NCBI RefSeq assembly: GCF_023740735.1
Contig: NZ_JAMRXH010000030.1
Span: 1 to 42,996 of the forward strand
Length of the DNA: 42,996 nucleotides
Direction of reading: 5' to 3'
Origin: Nocardia sp. CDC159
GTDB lineage: Bacteria; Actinomycetota; Actinomycetes; Mycobacteriales; Mycobacteriaceae
The notes below the pieces were generated by a model. The model saw only the letters and a program-made list of their open reading frames with translations. It was not told the origin of the DNA and ran no database searches. A program made the translations under genes and the position numbers. Each line of letters opens with the position of its first letter. Position 1 is the first letter of the stretch. This document shows, in pieces, positions 23,879-32,699 of the stretch.

Positions 23879-25054
23879 TTGGTCAGGAAGGGTTTTCGGC
23901 GCGCGGCCGCGGGGGTCGCGGCCGCCGCGGTGTTGGCGGGCAGTGTCGCGGCGTGTGATTCCGCCACGGCCACCGGGGATTCGGCGACGGCGCCGGGGCT
24001 CGCGCGGGTGCTGGAGGACATCGTGCGCGGCGGGTATCCCGGTGCGCAGGTCGTGGTGACCGAGCACGGGCAGGATCGGATCGAGTCGGCGGGAGTGGGT
24101 GATCTCGCCAGCGGCGAGCGATTTCGCGATGGCGACCACGTCCGAATCGGCAGCAACACCAAAACATTCGTCGCGGCGGTGCTCGCTCAGCTTGTTTCCG
24201 AAGGGCAGGTGGAGCTGGATGCGCCGGTGGAAAGGTATCTGCCTGGTGTGGTCGCCGGAAACGGCAACGACGGCGCCAAGGTGACGGTGCGGAATCTGCT
24301 GCAGCACACCAGCGGTCTGCCGGACTATCTGGCATCGGGCAATCCGGAGCATCGCGAGCGGCCCGAACCCGCACAGTTGCAAGCCGATTCGGAAACCGTG
24401 CGGTGGCGGCACTATGAACCCGCGGAGCTGGTGGCACGCGCCATGACCATGCCTCCGCAATTCGAGCCGGACACGAAATCGGTGTACACGAACACCAACT
24501 ACATCCTGCTCGGCATGCTGATCGAACGCGTCACCGGTCGGCCCGTGGCCGCCGAGGTCGAACGCCGCATCATCGCCCCGCTCGGCCTGCGCGACACCTA
24601 CTTCCCGGCGGCCCGCGAGACCGGCCTGCGCGATCCCCATCCGAGGGGTTATCACGAGCGCGACGGCGAGCGTATCGACTTCACCGATATGGACACCTCC
24701 TGGGCGGGCGCCGCGGGCGCGATGGTGTCCACGGGTTCGGACCTGAACCGCTTCTTCACCGCCCTGCTCGACGGAAAGATCGTTCCCGCGGCGCAATTGG
24801 CCGAAATGCAGAAGACCGTGCCGTGGGACCGCGACGCGGGCGGGTACGGGCTCGCCCTGATCGACATCCCCGTCTCGTGTGGAAAGAAGGTGTGGGGGCA
24901 CGGCGGCAGCATCATGGGCTTCGAGACCCGCACCGGCGTCACCGCCGACGGCCGTGCGGTGACCCTCACCGTCAACCAATTGGCGCGCAACCAGCAAGAT
25001 TACGACGTCGTCACCAAGGCGTTCGACACCGCGATCTGTGAGGCGCGACGATGA
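23879..25054 (+). CDS. Exported serine hydrolase lipoprotein (class C beta-lactamase / D-Ala-D-Ala carboxypeptidase fold)
   Basis: 391 residues. The start is TTG 23879, supported by AGGAGG eight bases upstream. The signal peptide (RKGFRRAAAGVAAAAVLAGS) ends in the lipobox VAAC, so the mature protein is probably a membrane-anchored lipoprotein. The beta-lactamase-family motifs are complete: S92-x-x-K95 in GSNTKTF, Y203-x-N in VYTNTNY, and H341-G-G in WGHGGSIMG. Likely substrates are peptidoglycan-like peptides or ester bonds; true beta-lactamase activity cannot be inferred. The stop overlaps the next gene by ATGA, so the two are translated together. Confidence 0.92.
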   Translation: MVRKGFRRAAAGVAAAAVLAGSVAACDSATATGDSATAPGLARVLEDIVRGGYPGAQVVVTEHGQDRIESAGVGDLASGERFRDGDHVRIGSNTKTFVAAVLAQLVSEGQVELDAPVERYLPGVVAGNGNDGAKVTVRNLLQHTSGLPDYLASGNPEHRERPEPAQLQADSETVRWRHYEPAELVARAMTMPPQFEPDTKSVYTNTNYILLGMLIERVTGRPVAAEVERRIIAPLGLRDTYFPAARETGLRDPHPRGYHERDGERIDFTDMDTSWAGAAGAMVSTGSDLNRFFTALLDGKIVPAAQLAEMQKTVPWDRDAGGYGLALIDIPVSCGKKVWGHGGSIMGFETRTGVTADGRAVTLTVNQLARNQQDYDVVTKAFDTAICEARR

Positions 25055-26538
25055 GGCACCGAGAAATACTGATCGTCCTCGCCGCCGCTGTGAGTCTGCT
25101 GGCGGCGGGCTGCGCAACGGCGGACCCCGCGCCGACTTCCGACCTGACCAACTTCGACACCCAACGGCCGCAATGGAAGTCGTGCGAGGTGGCGGTGCTC
25201 GATCAGGCGGGCGCCCAGTGCGCGGACATCACCGTCCCGCTCGATTACACCCATCCGCGGGGCGCCACGACGACGGTGGCGATCTCCCGGCTCGCCGCCG
25301 ACCCGGCACAGCGCCGCGGCGTCATGCTGTCCAACCCCGGCGGGCCCGGCGGCCCCGGACTCGACTTCCCCCTCGAATTCGGCAAGGGCCTGCCCGCCGA
25401 TGTGCGCACCCGCTACGACCTGATCGGCATGGACCCGCGCGGCGTCGGCCGTTCCGCACCCGTGCACTGCGGCTGGCCGATCGGGCTGTCGTTGCGGTCG
25501 GCGGGCCCCGACTCGGGCGGCTTCGCCGAGAGCGTCGCCCTGAGCCGCGACCTGGCGCGGCGCTGCCTGAGCGTCGAGGGTAACCGGCTGCCGCATATGA
25601 CCACTCGCAACACCGCGCGGGACATGGACGTGATCCGGGCCGTGCTCGGGGTGGACCGGATCAGCTACTACGGCACGTCCTACGGCACCTACCTCGGTGC
25701 GGTCTACGCCCAGATGTTTCCCGGGCGGGTCGACCGCGTCGTACTGGACAGCGCGGTGGATCCGGAGCGCTACGGCATGGGCATGTTCGAGGACATGGGC
25801 GCGGTCAACGAGGCCGCACTGGACGAATGGGCCGACTGGGCCGCCGCCCGCGTCGGCGAATACCGGCTCGGCACAACGGCTTCCGCGGTGCGGGCGACGG
25901 TCACTACGCTGATCGAGCGGGCGGCCCGCGAGCCGATTCGGATCGGGTCGCATACCGTCGACGATCATCTGCTGCCCGTCCTGCTGTTCATGCGGGTCGG
26001 GAATCCGGAACGAAACCCCGAGCTGGCCGGAACGATTCGGCAGCTGGTTGACGCGGCGGCAGGGCAGCAGGTCCAACCCGGCCCGGTGCTGGCGGAGGAC
26101 TTGGCGGTGATGGCGGCCGCGCGGGAGGAGTATTCGGGACAGGATGCCGTCCTGTGCGGTGACGTGCCCTTTCCGCGCGACCCCGAGTGGTATCGCCGGG
26201 CCGTCGAGACGAGCCGGGCGGCCCAACCCGTCTTCGGCCCGCTGCTCAACAACATCCCCACCTGCGCCTTCTGGCCCGATCCGGTCGAACCGCCGACCGA
26301 GGTGGGCAACGCCGTTCCCGCGCTGATCGTGCAGGCCACCGGCGACACCCGGGCCGTCTACCCCGCGGCGCGGGCATTGCACCGGGCGCTGACCGCCTCC
26401 CGGATGGTCACCCTGGAGAACGTCCGGATACACGGCATTCTCGGCACCTTCCGCAACCGTTGCGTGGAGGATTCGGTCGCCGCCTATCTCCGCGACGGCG
26501 CCCTGCCACCCGCCGATTTCACCTGCGCCGCCGAGTGA
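25051..26538 (+). CDS. Exported alpha/beta hydrolase, TAP-like tripeptidyl aminopeptidase family, lipoprotein
   Basis: 495 residues. The signal peptide ends in lipobox LAAGC, predicting a lipoprotein. The catalytic triad is S210 (YYGTSYGTYLG), D432 (ATGDTRAVYP) and H461 (RIHGILG), with the oxyanion segment NPGGPGGPG. The C-terminal CVEDSVAAYLRDGALPP is the TAP C-terminal domain. The family removes tripeptides or other groups from the N-terminus of extracellular peptides; mycobacterial relatives are cell-envelope hydrolases. ATG 25051 overlaps the stop of the lipoprotein hydrolase. The pair probably acts together outside the membrane. Confidence 0.92.
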   Translation: MRHREILIVLAAAVSLLAAGCATADPAPTSDLTNFDTQRPQWKSCEVAVLDQAGAQCADITVPLDYTHPRGATTTVAISRLAADPAQRRGVMLSNPGGPGGPGLDFPLEFGKGLPADVRTRYDLIGMDPRGVGRSAPVHCGWPIGLSLRSAGPDSGGFAESVALSRDLARRCLSVEGNRLPHMTTRNTARDMDVIRAVLGVDRISYYGTSYGTYLGAVYAQMFPGRVDRVVLDSAVDPERYGMGMFEDMGAVNEAALDEWADWAAARVGEYRLGTTASAVRATVTTLIERAAREPIRIGSHTVDDHLLPVLLFMRVGNPERNPELAGTIRQLVDAAAGQQVQPGPVLAEDLAVMAAAREEYSGQDAVLCGDVPFPRDPEWYRRAVETSRAAQPVFGPLLNNIPTCAFWPDPVEPPTEVGNAVPALIVQATGDTRAVYPAARALHRALTASRMVTLENVRIHGILGTFRNRCVEDSVAAYLRDGALPPADFTCAAE

Positions 26539-26691
26539 TTCGAGGGCGAGATGGTCACCACCGAGCAGTTCCTCGTCGGCCCCGGCCCCGCGCCGGGGTG
26601 GGTGGACGGCGCACTCCTACGGGCCGCGGTCCACGTTCTGGTTCTGGCCGCCCGCCTGCTTGCCGTGCTGATCCGGCTGGCGGCTGCGGTC

Positions 26692-27285
26692 CTACGAGCG
26701 CTGTTTCGGCTCCATGATCGCCACACCCCAGCCGACGTGACCGGACCAGACGCTCGCTATCCGGCCGCCCTGCACGGCCGGTTTGGGATCGCTGATCGGC
26801 CCGCCCGCAGCGCGGACCGCGGCCACGGTGGCATCGAGATCGGCACTGCCGAAGGCGATTCCGGCGAGCATCGGCGGTTGGTCACCGGCGGCGACCACCT
26901 CGATGAACGCCTCGCCGACGCGGTAGAAGGCCATCTCCGGGCCGGACGGGCCGCGCGGGTGGAAGCGGCGGCGCGGCTCGGTGGCGAGTACGGCGTTCAG
27001 CCCGGCGACGGCCTCGTCGAGGTCGGGCACCCAGTAGACAACGTGATCGACGAAGCCGACACCGTTGGGATGGTCCGCCGCCCGGTCGGAGCGGGCGGCG
27101 ACGACCTCGGGGATGCCGAGAATCGTCGGATCGGCGTGCACCGCGTCGAAGCCCCAGCCGGGTTGCACGCCCACCGCGCAATCCACCCGGCCGACCCGCA
27201 TGAGTCCGTCGGTGACATCGAAACCCAATGCCGCCCAGGATTTCTCGTCACCGGGCAGCCCGAGCCGGTTCAGCAGTGCGATCAC
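26692..27285 (-). CDS. VOC-family / glyoxalase-like protein
   Basis: 197 residues. The segment VDHVVYWVPDLDEAVAGL (about 77-94) is the typical first strand and helix of the glyoxalase/bleomycin-resistance fold; AFYRVGEAFIEVVA and LAGIAFGSADLDATVAAV continue it, ending GWGVAIMEP. The first 75 residues resemble a degenerate half and have no clear assignment. The GTG start (27285) overlaps the TGA stop of the upstream reductase gene (GTGA), so it is the third gene of the PadR operon. Function within the fold is not predictable; a lyase or isomerase acting on the reductase product would fit. Confidence 0.8.
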   Translation of the reverse strand: MIALLNRLGLPGDEKSWAALGFDVTDGLMRVGRVDCAVGVQPGWGFDAVHADPTILGIPEVVAARSDRAADHPNGVGFVDHVVYWVPDLDEAVAGLNAVLATEPRRRFHPRGPSGPEMAFYRVGEAFIEVVAAGDQPPMLAGIAFGSADLDATVAAVRAAGGPISDPKPAVQGGRIASVWSGHVGWGVAIMEPKQRS

Positions 27286-29321
27286 AGCGCCGCGGCCAGC
27301 CGGGTGCCCTGATCGATGGCGCGCTTGGCGTCGAGTTCGGCGGCCAGGTCGGCGCCGCCGATCAGGTGGACGCGCACGCCCGCGGCCTTCAGCGGCTCCT
27401 CCAGCTCACGCACCGATTCCTGTCCGGCGCAGACGATCACGTTGTCGCATTCGATGACGGTCGGCCGCTGCCGCTGCTCGCCGAAGCTGATGTGCAGGCC
27501 GCGGTCGTCGATGCGCTCGTAGTTGACCCCGCCGACCTGCTCGACGCCCTTGGCCTTCACCGCCGCGCGGTGCACCCAACCGGTGGTCTTGCCCAGGCTC
27601 TTTCCGAACGCTCCCGATTTCCGTTGCAGCAGTACGACTTCCCGCGCGGCCGGAGCGGGCCGGGGGGTGGTGAGCTGGCCGGGGGCGTCGGGATCGTCAC
27701 TGGTGACGCCCCACTCCTCCTTCCACTCGTCCAGCTTCAGCGAGGGATGGCCCTCGACGGTGAGGAATTCGCTGACGTCGTAACCGATTCCGCCCGCGCC
27801 GATCACGGCGACCTTCTTGCCCACCGGACGGCCGTCGCGGACCAGTTCGGCGTAGGTGAGCACCTTCGGATGGTCGATGCCCGGGATGTTGGGGATGCGC
27901 GGGCGCACGCCGGTGGCGAGTACCACGTGATCGTAGCGGCCCTCGACCAGTTCCGCCGCGTCCACCCGTCGGTTCAGGAACACCCGGACACCGGCCAGCT
28001 CCAGCTTGCGGTTGTAGTAGCGGATGGTCTCGTTGAACTCCTCCTTGCCCGGAATGCGCCGGGCGATGTCGAACTGCCCGCCGATCTTGTCGTCGGCCTC
28101 GAACAGATCGACCTTGTGGCCGCGTTCGGCCAGGTTGACCGCGGCCGACAGCCCGGCCGGGCCCGCGCCGACCACCGCGATGCGCTTCATGCGACGGGTG
28201 GGCAGTAGCACCAGTTCGGTCTCGTGCCCCGCGCGTGGGTTGAGCAGGCACGACACCGTCTTGTGCACGAACGCGTGGTCCAGGCAGGCCTGGTTGCAGG
28301 CGATGCAGGTGTTGATCTCGTCCTCGCGGGTCTGCTGGGCCTTGCGCACCCAGTCCGGATCGGCCAGCAGCGGGCGGGCCATGGAGATCAGGTCGGCGTC
28401 GCCGCGGGTGAGGATCTCCTCGGCGGTCTCGGGCATGTTGATACGGTTGGACGCGCAGACCGGAATGCTCACGCGCGCCTTGATTTTCGCGGTGTACTCC
28501 ACGAACGCCGCGCGCGGCACCGAGGTGACGATGGTCGGCACCCGGGCCTCGTGCCAGCCGATGTCGGTATTGATGATGCTGACCCCGGCGGCCTCCAATT
28601 CGGTTGCCAGCGCGAGGATTTCCGGTTCGGTCTGACCGTGCTCGACGAATTCGGCCATGGAGAGCCGGAAGACGATGACGAAGTCCGGCCCGACCGCCGC
28701 GCGCATGCGCCGCACGATCTCGAGTGGGAAGCGCCGCCGGTTCTCGGCGCTGCCGCCCCAGCGATCGGTGCGCTTGTTGGTGCGCGGTGCGAGGAACTGG
28801 TTGATGAGATAGCCCTCGCCGCCCATCACCTCCACGCCGTCGTAACCGGCGAACTTCGCCAGCTTCGCGCAGCGCACATAGTCGTCGATGGTGCGCTCGA
28901 TGGCCTTGTCCGACAGCTTGCGCGGCTTGAACGGATTGATCGGCGCCTTGATCGCCGACGCCGAAACGCTGAACGGCACATACGCGTAGCGGCCCGCGTG
29001 CAGGATTTGCAGCGCGATCTTGCCGCCCTCGGCGTGCACGGCCTTGGTGATCGCGCGATGGCGGTACGCCTCGGTCCTGTTGGTGAGTTTGGCGCCGAAC
29101 GGCAGCAGCCAGCCCTCCCGATTGGGGGCGTAGCCGCCGGTGATGATCAGGCCCACCCCGCCGCGGGCGCGCTCGGCGAAGTACGCGGCCAGCCGGTTGG
29201 TGTCCCAGGCCCGGTCCTCGAGGCCGGTGTGCATGGAACCCATGACCACCCGGTTGCGCAGGGTGGTGTGGCCGAGGTCCAGCGGCTCGAACAGGTGCGG
29301 ATACGGATTGGGGGCGGTCAT
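27282..29321 (-). CDS. FadH-type NADH:flavin oxidoreductase / 2,4-dienoyl-CoA reductase (Old Yellow Enzyme family)
   Basis: 679 residues, FadH length. The N-terminal FMN barrel has LRNRVVMGSMHT, LQILHAGRYAY and the QFLAPRTNKRTDRWGGSAENRRR region. A 4Fe-4S cluster is bound by C339-x2-C342-x3-C346-x11-C358. The C-terminal FAD/NAD half starts with VVGAGPAGLSAAV (about 383) and a second GAGGIGYD. Known enzymes reduce dienoyl-CoA or other activated double bonds using NAD(P)H. The ATG at 29321 follows AAAGGTGA, which lies inside the end of the PadR gene 4 bases away. The substrate is unknown; the PadR regulator suggests induction by a phenolic or electrophilic compound. Confidence 0.92.
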   Translation of the reverse strand: MTAPNPYPHLFEPLDLGHTTLRNRVVMGSMHTGLEDRAWDTNRLAAYFAERARGGVGLIITGGYAPNREGWLLPFGAKLTNRTEAYRHRAITKAVHAEGGKIALQILHAGRYAYVPFSVSASAIKAPINPFKPRKLSDKAIERTIDDYVRCAKLAKFAGYDGVEVMGGEGYLINQFLAPRTNKRTDRWGGSAENRRRFPLEIVRRMRAAVGPDFVIVFRLSMAEFVEHGQTEPEILALATELEAAGVSIINTDIGWHEARVPTIVTSVPRAAFVEYTAKIKARVSIPVCASNRINMPETAEEILTRGDADLISMARPLLADPDWVRKAQQTREDEINTCIACNQACLDHAFVHKTVSCLLNPRAGHETELVLLPTRRMKRIAVVGAGPAGLSAAVNLAERGHKVDLFEADDKIGGQFDIARRIPGKEEFNETIRYYNRKLELAGVRVFLNRRVDAAELVEGRYDHVVLATGVRPRIPNIPGIDHPKVLTYAELVRDGRPVGKKVAVIGAGGIGYDVSEFLTVEGHPSLKLDEWKEEWGVTSDDPDAPGQLTTPRPAPAAREVVLLQRKSGAFGKSLGKTTGWVHRAAVKAKGVEQVGGVNYERIDDRGLHISFGEQRQRPTVIECDNVIVCAGQESVRELEEPLKAAGVRVHLIGGADLAAELDAKRAIDQGTRLAAAL

Positions 29322-29325
29322 CGGA

Positions 29326-29931
29326 TCACCTTTCGGTCGCGGAATCCGGAGGCGGGGCTGGCGCATCCGGGCCGGTGGCATACTGCGGCGCCAGGTCCCG
29401 GCGGAGACCGTCGAGCACCTCGTCGCACCATTCGATCAGGCCCGCCTCGGCCCGGATGCCGCCGCGCAGTACCAGGTACTGATGCAGGGCGGAACCGGTG
29501 AGCCGGGTCGGGTCGGGGAAGTCCTTCTTCTCGATGAGCCGATACACCTCGAGGCGCTGCGCGTGCTGCGCGCGGTGGCGGGCGACCTCGGCGCACAGCG
29601 CGGCCACATCGCCGTGCGCGGCGGCGCGAACCTTCACGCCCAGTTCGCTGCGCATCGGGCCGAAGTCGTCGCTGGGTTCGGCGATCCAGCGGCGCAGTTC
29701 GGCGCGACCGGCCGGGCTGACGGTGTAGACCTTCTTGTCCGGGCGGCCCTCCTGGGCGACGGCCTCGCCGCTGATCCAGCCCTGCTCCTCCATGCGCTTG
29801 AGCACCCGGTAGATCTGCTGATGGGTGGCGCTCCAGAAGAAGCCGATGGACTTGTCGAAGCGACGTGCCAGCTCATAGCCCGAACCGGCGCGCTCGGTCA
29901 GCGATACCAGCAATGCGTGCTCGAGGGCCAT
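29326..29931 (-). CDS. PadR-family transcriptional regulator
   Basis: 201 residues. The winged helix lies at the N-terminus (ALEHALLVSLTERAGSGYEL ... FDKSIGFFWSATHQQIYRVL ... KVYTVSPAGRAELRRWI), followed by a C-terminal helical dimerisation domain (PadR C-terminal/Vir type). ATG 29931 is chosen because family members start MALEHA; a TTG at 29967 in the same frame is less likely. It is the first gene of an operon with the FadH-like reductase (4-base gap) and the VOC protein. PadR proteins usually repress themselves and adjacent genes until a phenolic-type ligand binds. Confidence 0.92.
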   Translation of the reverse strand: MALEHALLVSLTERAGSGYELARRFDKSIGFFWSATHQQIYRVLKRMEEQGWISGEAVAQEGRPDKKVYTVSPAGRAELRRWIAEPSDDFGPMRSELGVKVRAAAHGDVAALCAEVARHRAQHAQRLEVYRLIEKKDFPDPTRLTGSALHQYLVLRGGIRAEAGLIEWCDEVLDGLRRDLAPQYATGPDAPAPPPDSATER

Positions 29932-29945
29932 ATCGCGAGGGTAAT

Positions 29946-29968
29946 TGATACGTAGAGTACTATGCAAC
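29946..29968. promoter_or_regulatory. Possible PadR operator / promoter region
   Basis: A 23-base AT-rich, partly symmetrical stretch (TTGATACGTAG - AGTACTATGCAA) stands out just upstream of the PadR start. About 7 of 11 positions match between the arms. PadR sites are often imperfect ATAC/GTAT-type repeats, so autoregulation here is plausible but unproven. Confidence 0.35.
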
Positions 29969-30068
29969 TTGGTGCATACCGAGCGGGTTATTTCCGCAGT
30001 TCACCGGGAAACTATTTGAGACCTCTTGTATCATCAACCAGGGTGCTCCGGCACCATCTTGGATACGG

Positions 30069-30111
30069 GAAGAGCACCTCGCCAATCCGGGAGGTTGACG
30101 GGGTGCTCTTC
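30069..30111 (-). terminator. Hairpin terminator downstream of the MFS exporter gene
   Basis: GAAGAGCACC (30069-30078) pairs with GGTGCTCTTC (30102-30111); the 23-base loop can pair further inside. It lies 15 bases after the stop of the exporter gene and before the PadR promoter, separating the two transcripts. Confidence 0.65.
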
Positions 30112-30125
30112 TGTCCGGCGGCGGC

Positions 30126-31541
30126 TCAGCGGGCCGCGCGGGCGGCGAGCGCCGCGCCGGCCGCGACCGTGGCTCCCACCACCATCGAGGCGATTCCGCA
30201 GGCGCGCAACGCGTCCGAACCGGCCAGCGACAGATACACCGAGCCGAAGGCCGCTACCCCGACCGCCATGCCCAGCTGGGAACTGGTCGCCAGGATGCCG
30301 CTGGCATCGGCGGCGAGCGCCGGGGGCACCGTGGCGAGGGCCCGATTCACCAAGGGGCTGAACGCGAGTCCGTAACCCATACCCAGTGCGGCGGTGACGA
30401 CCAGCTCCGGCACTCCCATGCCGCGGCCCCCGGCCAGCAGCACCCCGAGCGCGACCATGGCCGCCGCCGCGAGGAGCAGGGCCGCGGGAATCATCGCACC
30501 GTGCCAGCGTCGGGGCATTCGCGACCAATACATCCCTGCCACGGCAAACAGCGCGCCGTTCGGGAGGAACAGCAGCCCGGCGTGCAGCGCCGAATAGCCG
30601 AGCGTGCCCTGCAGGTGGAGGGCCATCAGGAAGATCCATCCGCTGAATGTGGACATCACCACGAAGATCGTCGCCGCGGCCCGGATCAGCCCGGGCGCGC
30701 GCAGCACCCGATCGGCGAACAGCGGCTCACCGCCGCGGCCGTGCACCGACCGTTCGACCAGTACGAATCCGGCGAATCCGGTCACGGCACCGGCGAAGGC
30801 GAGCCAGGTCCACGCGGGCCAACCCTGCTCGTGACCGAGCGTCAGCGGTACGACGAAGGCCAGCACCGCGGGCGTGAACACGGCCAGCCCCACCAGGTCC
30901 AGCCGACGGTCCCGCCGCGTGGTCGCGGCGGGCAGCAGGCGCGGGGCCACCGCGAGCAGCGCCAGCCCGATCGGCACATTGACCAGAAATACGCCGCGCC
31001 AACCGGTTCCGGCCACGTCGGCGCTGACGATCAGGCCACCGGCGATCTGGCCCACGACCGTCGCGCCGGAGATCACCGCGGCATACGCCGACAGCGCCCG
31101 GGACCGGGCGGCGCCGCCGAACGTCCGCTGGATCAAGGTCATGACCTGCGGCACCATCGCCGCCGCGCCCACGCCCTGGCCGACTCGGAACACGACGAGC
31201 GCCGCGGCGTTCCAGGCCAGCCCGCAGGCCAGCGAGGCCACGGTGAACAGGACGAGCCCGGTGAGGAACATGGTCCGCTGCCCGACTCGATCGCCCAGCC
31301 GCGCGCCGGTGACCAGCAGCACGGCATAGGCGATCGTGTAGCCGGAGACGATCAGCTGCAGCGCCGAACCGTTCGCGCCGAGCGAGGTCCGGATCGAGGG
31401 GATGGCGACATTGACGATCGATGCGTCGAGCACCGCCATGAACTGGCCGAGCAGCACGACGGCGAGCACGAGATAGGCGCGGCGCGGGGTGGGGTCGAGG
31501 GTACCGACTGTCGATGGCGCCCGGGTCAGCGTCTGTGTCAT
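30126..31541 (-). CDS. MFS drug exporter, DHA2 family (EmrB/QacA type)
   Basis: 471 residues with about 14 hydrophobic segments, the DHA2 number. TM1 contains the family motif LGQFMAVLDASIVNVAIPSI; motif A-like GARLGDRVGQRTMF follows TM2, and motif C-like GQIAGGLIVS lies near TM5. DHA2 proteins export drugs and other amphipathic compounds by proton antiport. ATG 31541 is the natural start; the ribosome site is weak. It diverges from the cysteine-rich regulator across 102 bases, a layout that usually means the regulator controls the pump. Confidence 0.93.
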   Translation of the reverse strand: MTQTLTRAPSTVGTLDPTPRRAYLVLAVVLLGQFMAVLDASIVNVAIPSIRTSLGANGSALQLIVSGYTIAYAVLLVTGARLGDRVGQRTMFLTGLVLFTVASLACGLAWNAAALVVFRVGQGVGAAAMVPQVMTLIQRTFGGAARSRALSAYAAVISGATVVGQIAGGLIVSADVAGTGWRGVFLVNVPIGLALLAVAPRLLPAATTRRDRRLDLVGLAVFTPAVLAFVVPLTLGHEQGWPAWTWLAFAGAVTGFAGFVLVERSVHGRGGEPLFADRVLRAPGLIRAAATIFVVMSTFSGWIFLMALHLQGTLGYSALHAGLLFLPNGALFAVAGMYWSRMPRRWHGAMIPAALLLAAAAMVALGVLLAGGRGMGVPELVVTAALGMGYGLAFSPLVNRALATVPPALAADASGILATSSQLGMAVGVAAFGSVYLSLAGSDALRACGIASMVVGATVAAGAALAARAAR

Positions 31542-31643
31542 GTCGTAGAGCCTGCGGCCGAGACGATTCCGGTAACAGGAGCCCGCTCATACGGGTACTG
31601 GCAGCACCTGGATACCGGGAACCGGGTGGGTGAGGATGGAGCC

Positions 31644-32561
31644 GTGACGGTCATCGACAACACGGCCTCCGATGCCCGGCAGATCCGCAGGGCGCGGCGC
31701 GGCGAGCTGGGGGCGTTCCTGAAGTCGCGGCGCGCTCGTATCACTCCGGCCGACGTCGGTCTGCCCGCGGGGCCGCGGCGACGCACGCCGGGGCTGCGGC
31801 GTGAGGAGGTGGCGCAGCTCGCGGGAGTCGGGCTCACCTGGTACACGTGGCTCGAGCAGGGGCGTGAGATCAATGTCAGTGTGCAGGTGCTGGACGCGGT
31901 CGCGCGGACGCTGGCGCTGGATCCGGTCGAGCGGGCGCATCTGTATCGGCTCGCGGATGTGCCGACCGTGCCCGGCTGGGATACCGAGGAGACCATTCCC
32001 GAAGAGCTGCAGGGGATTTTGGACCATCTGTATCCGCTGCCCGCCGCGTTGCTGTCGGCTCGTTACGACGTGCTCGCCCACAATGCGGCCTACGCCGCGC
32101 TGACCCCCGGTTTCGTCGGCGGTGACCGCAATGTGCTGCGCCGGGTGTTCCTCACTCCGTGCTGCTGCAATCCGTATCCCGGGCAGGGCGAACATCTCTG
32201 CCGAATGGTCGGATTCCTGCGTACCGCCTACGCGAAGAATCTGCACGATCCGGAGTGGACGGCCTTCGTCGAGGACCTCTGTGCCCGCAGTCCCCGGTTC
32301 GCGGCGCTGTGGGCACGTAACGATGTGGCCGCGCCGCTGGGCCGCTACCGGATGATCCGCAACCTCGCCTCCGGGGATATGGAGGTCATCCTCACCAGCA
32401 TGTCGGTGCCCACCATCTCGGGGGCGTGGGTGCAGATCTTCACTCCCGCCGACGATTCCGCGTGGGAGAAACTGCGCTCGCTGCTGGCCATGTCGCCCGA
32501 GGAACGCGAGCGGCCGTGGCGGGAGCACTACGAGCGCGAACATGCCCGGGCCACGGCCTAG
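31644..32561 (+). CDS. Helix-turn-helix regulator with MmyB-type ligand-binding domain and CCC-x10-C cysteine cluster
   Basis: 305 residues. The XRE-like helix-turn-helix lies at about 45-95 (RRRTPGLRREEVAQLAGVG, TWYTWLEQGR), and the rest is the MmyB-like domain (IPEELQGILDHLYPLPAALL, VLAHNAAYAAL). GTG 31644 is chosen after GGATGGAG; the frame is open much further upstream but there overlaps the divergent exporter gene. Residues 173-175 are three consecutive Cys, with a fourth at 186 (PCCCNPYPGQGEHLC). MmyB-type regulators are thought to bind small molecules such as fatty acids; the Cys cluster suggests a thiol, electrophile or metal signal. It probably controls the divergent exporter and itself. 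Confidence 0.9.
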   Translation: MTVIDNTASDARQIRRARRGELGAFLKSRRARITPADVGLPAGPRRRTPGLRREEVAQLAGVGLTWYTWLEQGREINVSVQVLDAVARTLALDPVERAHLYRLADVPTVPGWDTEETIPEELQGILDHLYPLPAALLSARYDVLAHNAAYAALTPGFVGGDRNVLRRVFLTPCCCNPYPGQGEHLCRMVGFLRTAYAKNLHDPEWTAFVEDLCARSPRFAALWARNDVAAPLGRYRMIRNLASGDMEVILTSMSVPTISGAWVQIFTPADDSAWEKLRSLLAMSPEERERPWREHYEREHARATA

Positions 32562-32566
32562 CCCGC

Positions 32567-32588
32567 GGTTGCCGAATTGCTGGCAACC
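32567..32588 (+). terminator. Hairpin downstream of the MmyB-type regulator gene
   Basis: GGTTGCC (32567-32573) and GGCAACC (32582-32588) form a 7-bp stem with an 8-base loop, 5 bases after the stop. A second stem (CCGGTCC 32587-32593 with GGACCGG 32608-32614) follows and shares two bases with it. Confidence 0.55.
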
Positions 32589-32699
32589 GGTCCGGTTGCT
32601 GGCCGGTGGACCGGCGTCGCTGTCCGACTCGCCCGGTGTGGCGGCGGTATGCCTGGCGAATTCACATCCAACTCGAAAACCCTTGGCTACCATGGGCTG

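Noticed and set aside
26551..27312. Plus-strand frame starting MVTTEQFLVGPG with a hydrophobic stretch, after the TAP-like hydrolase
   Set aside because: Its first 50 codons look plausible, but most of it is antisense to the VOC gene and no good ribosome site was seen. Bases 26539-26691 are left as non-coding.
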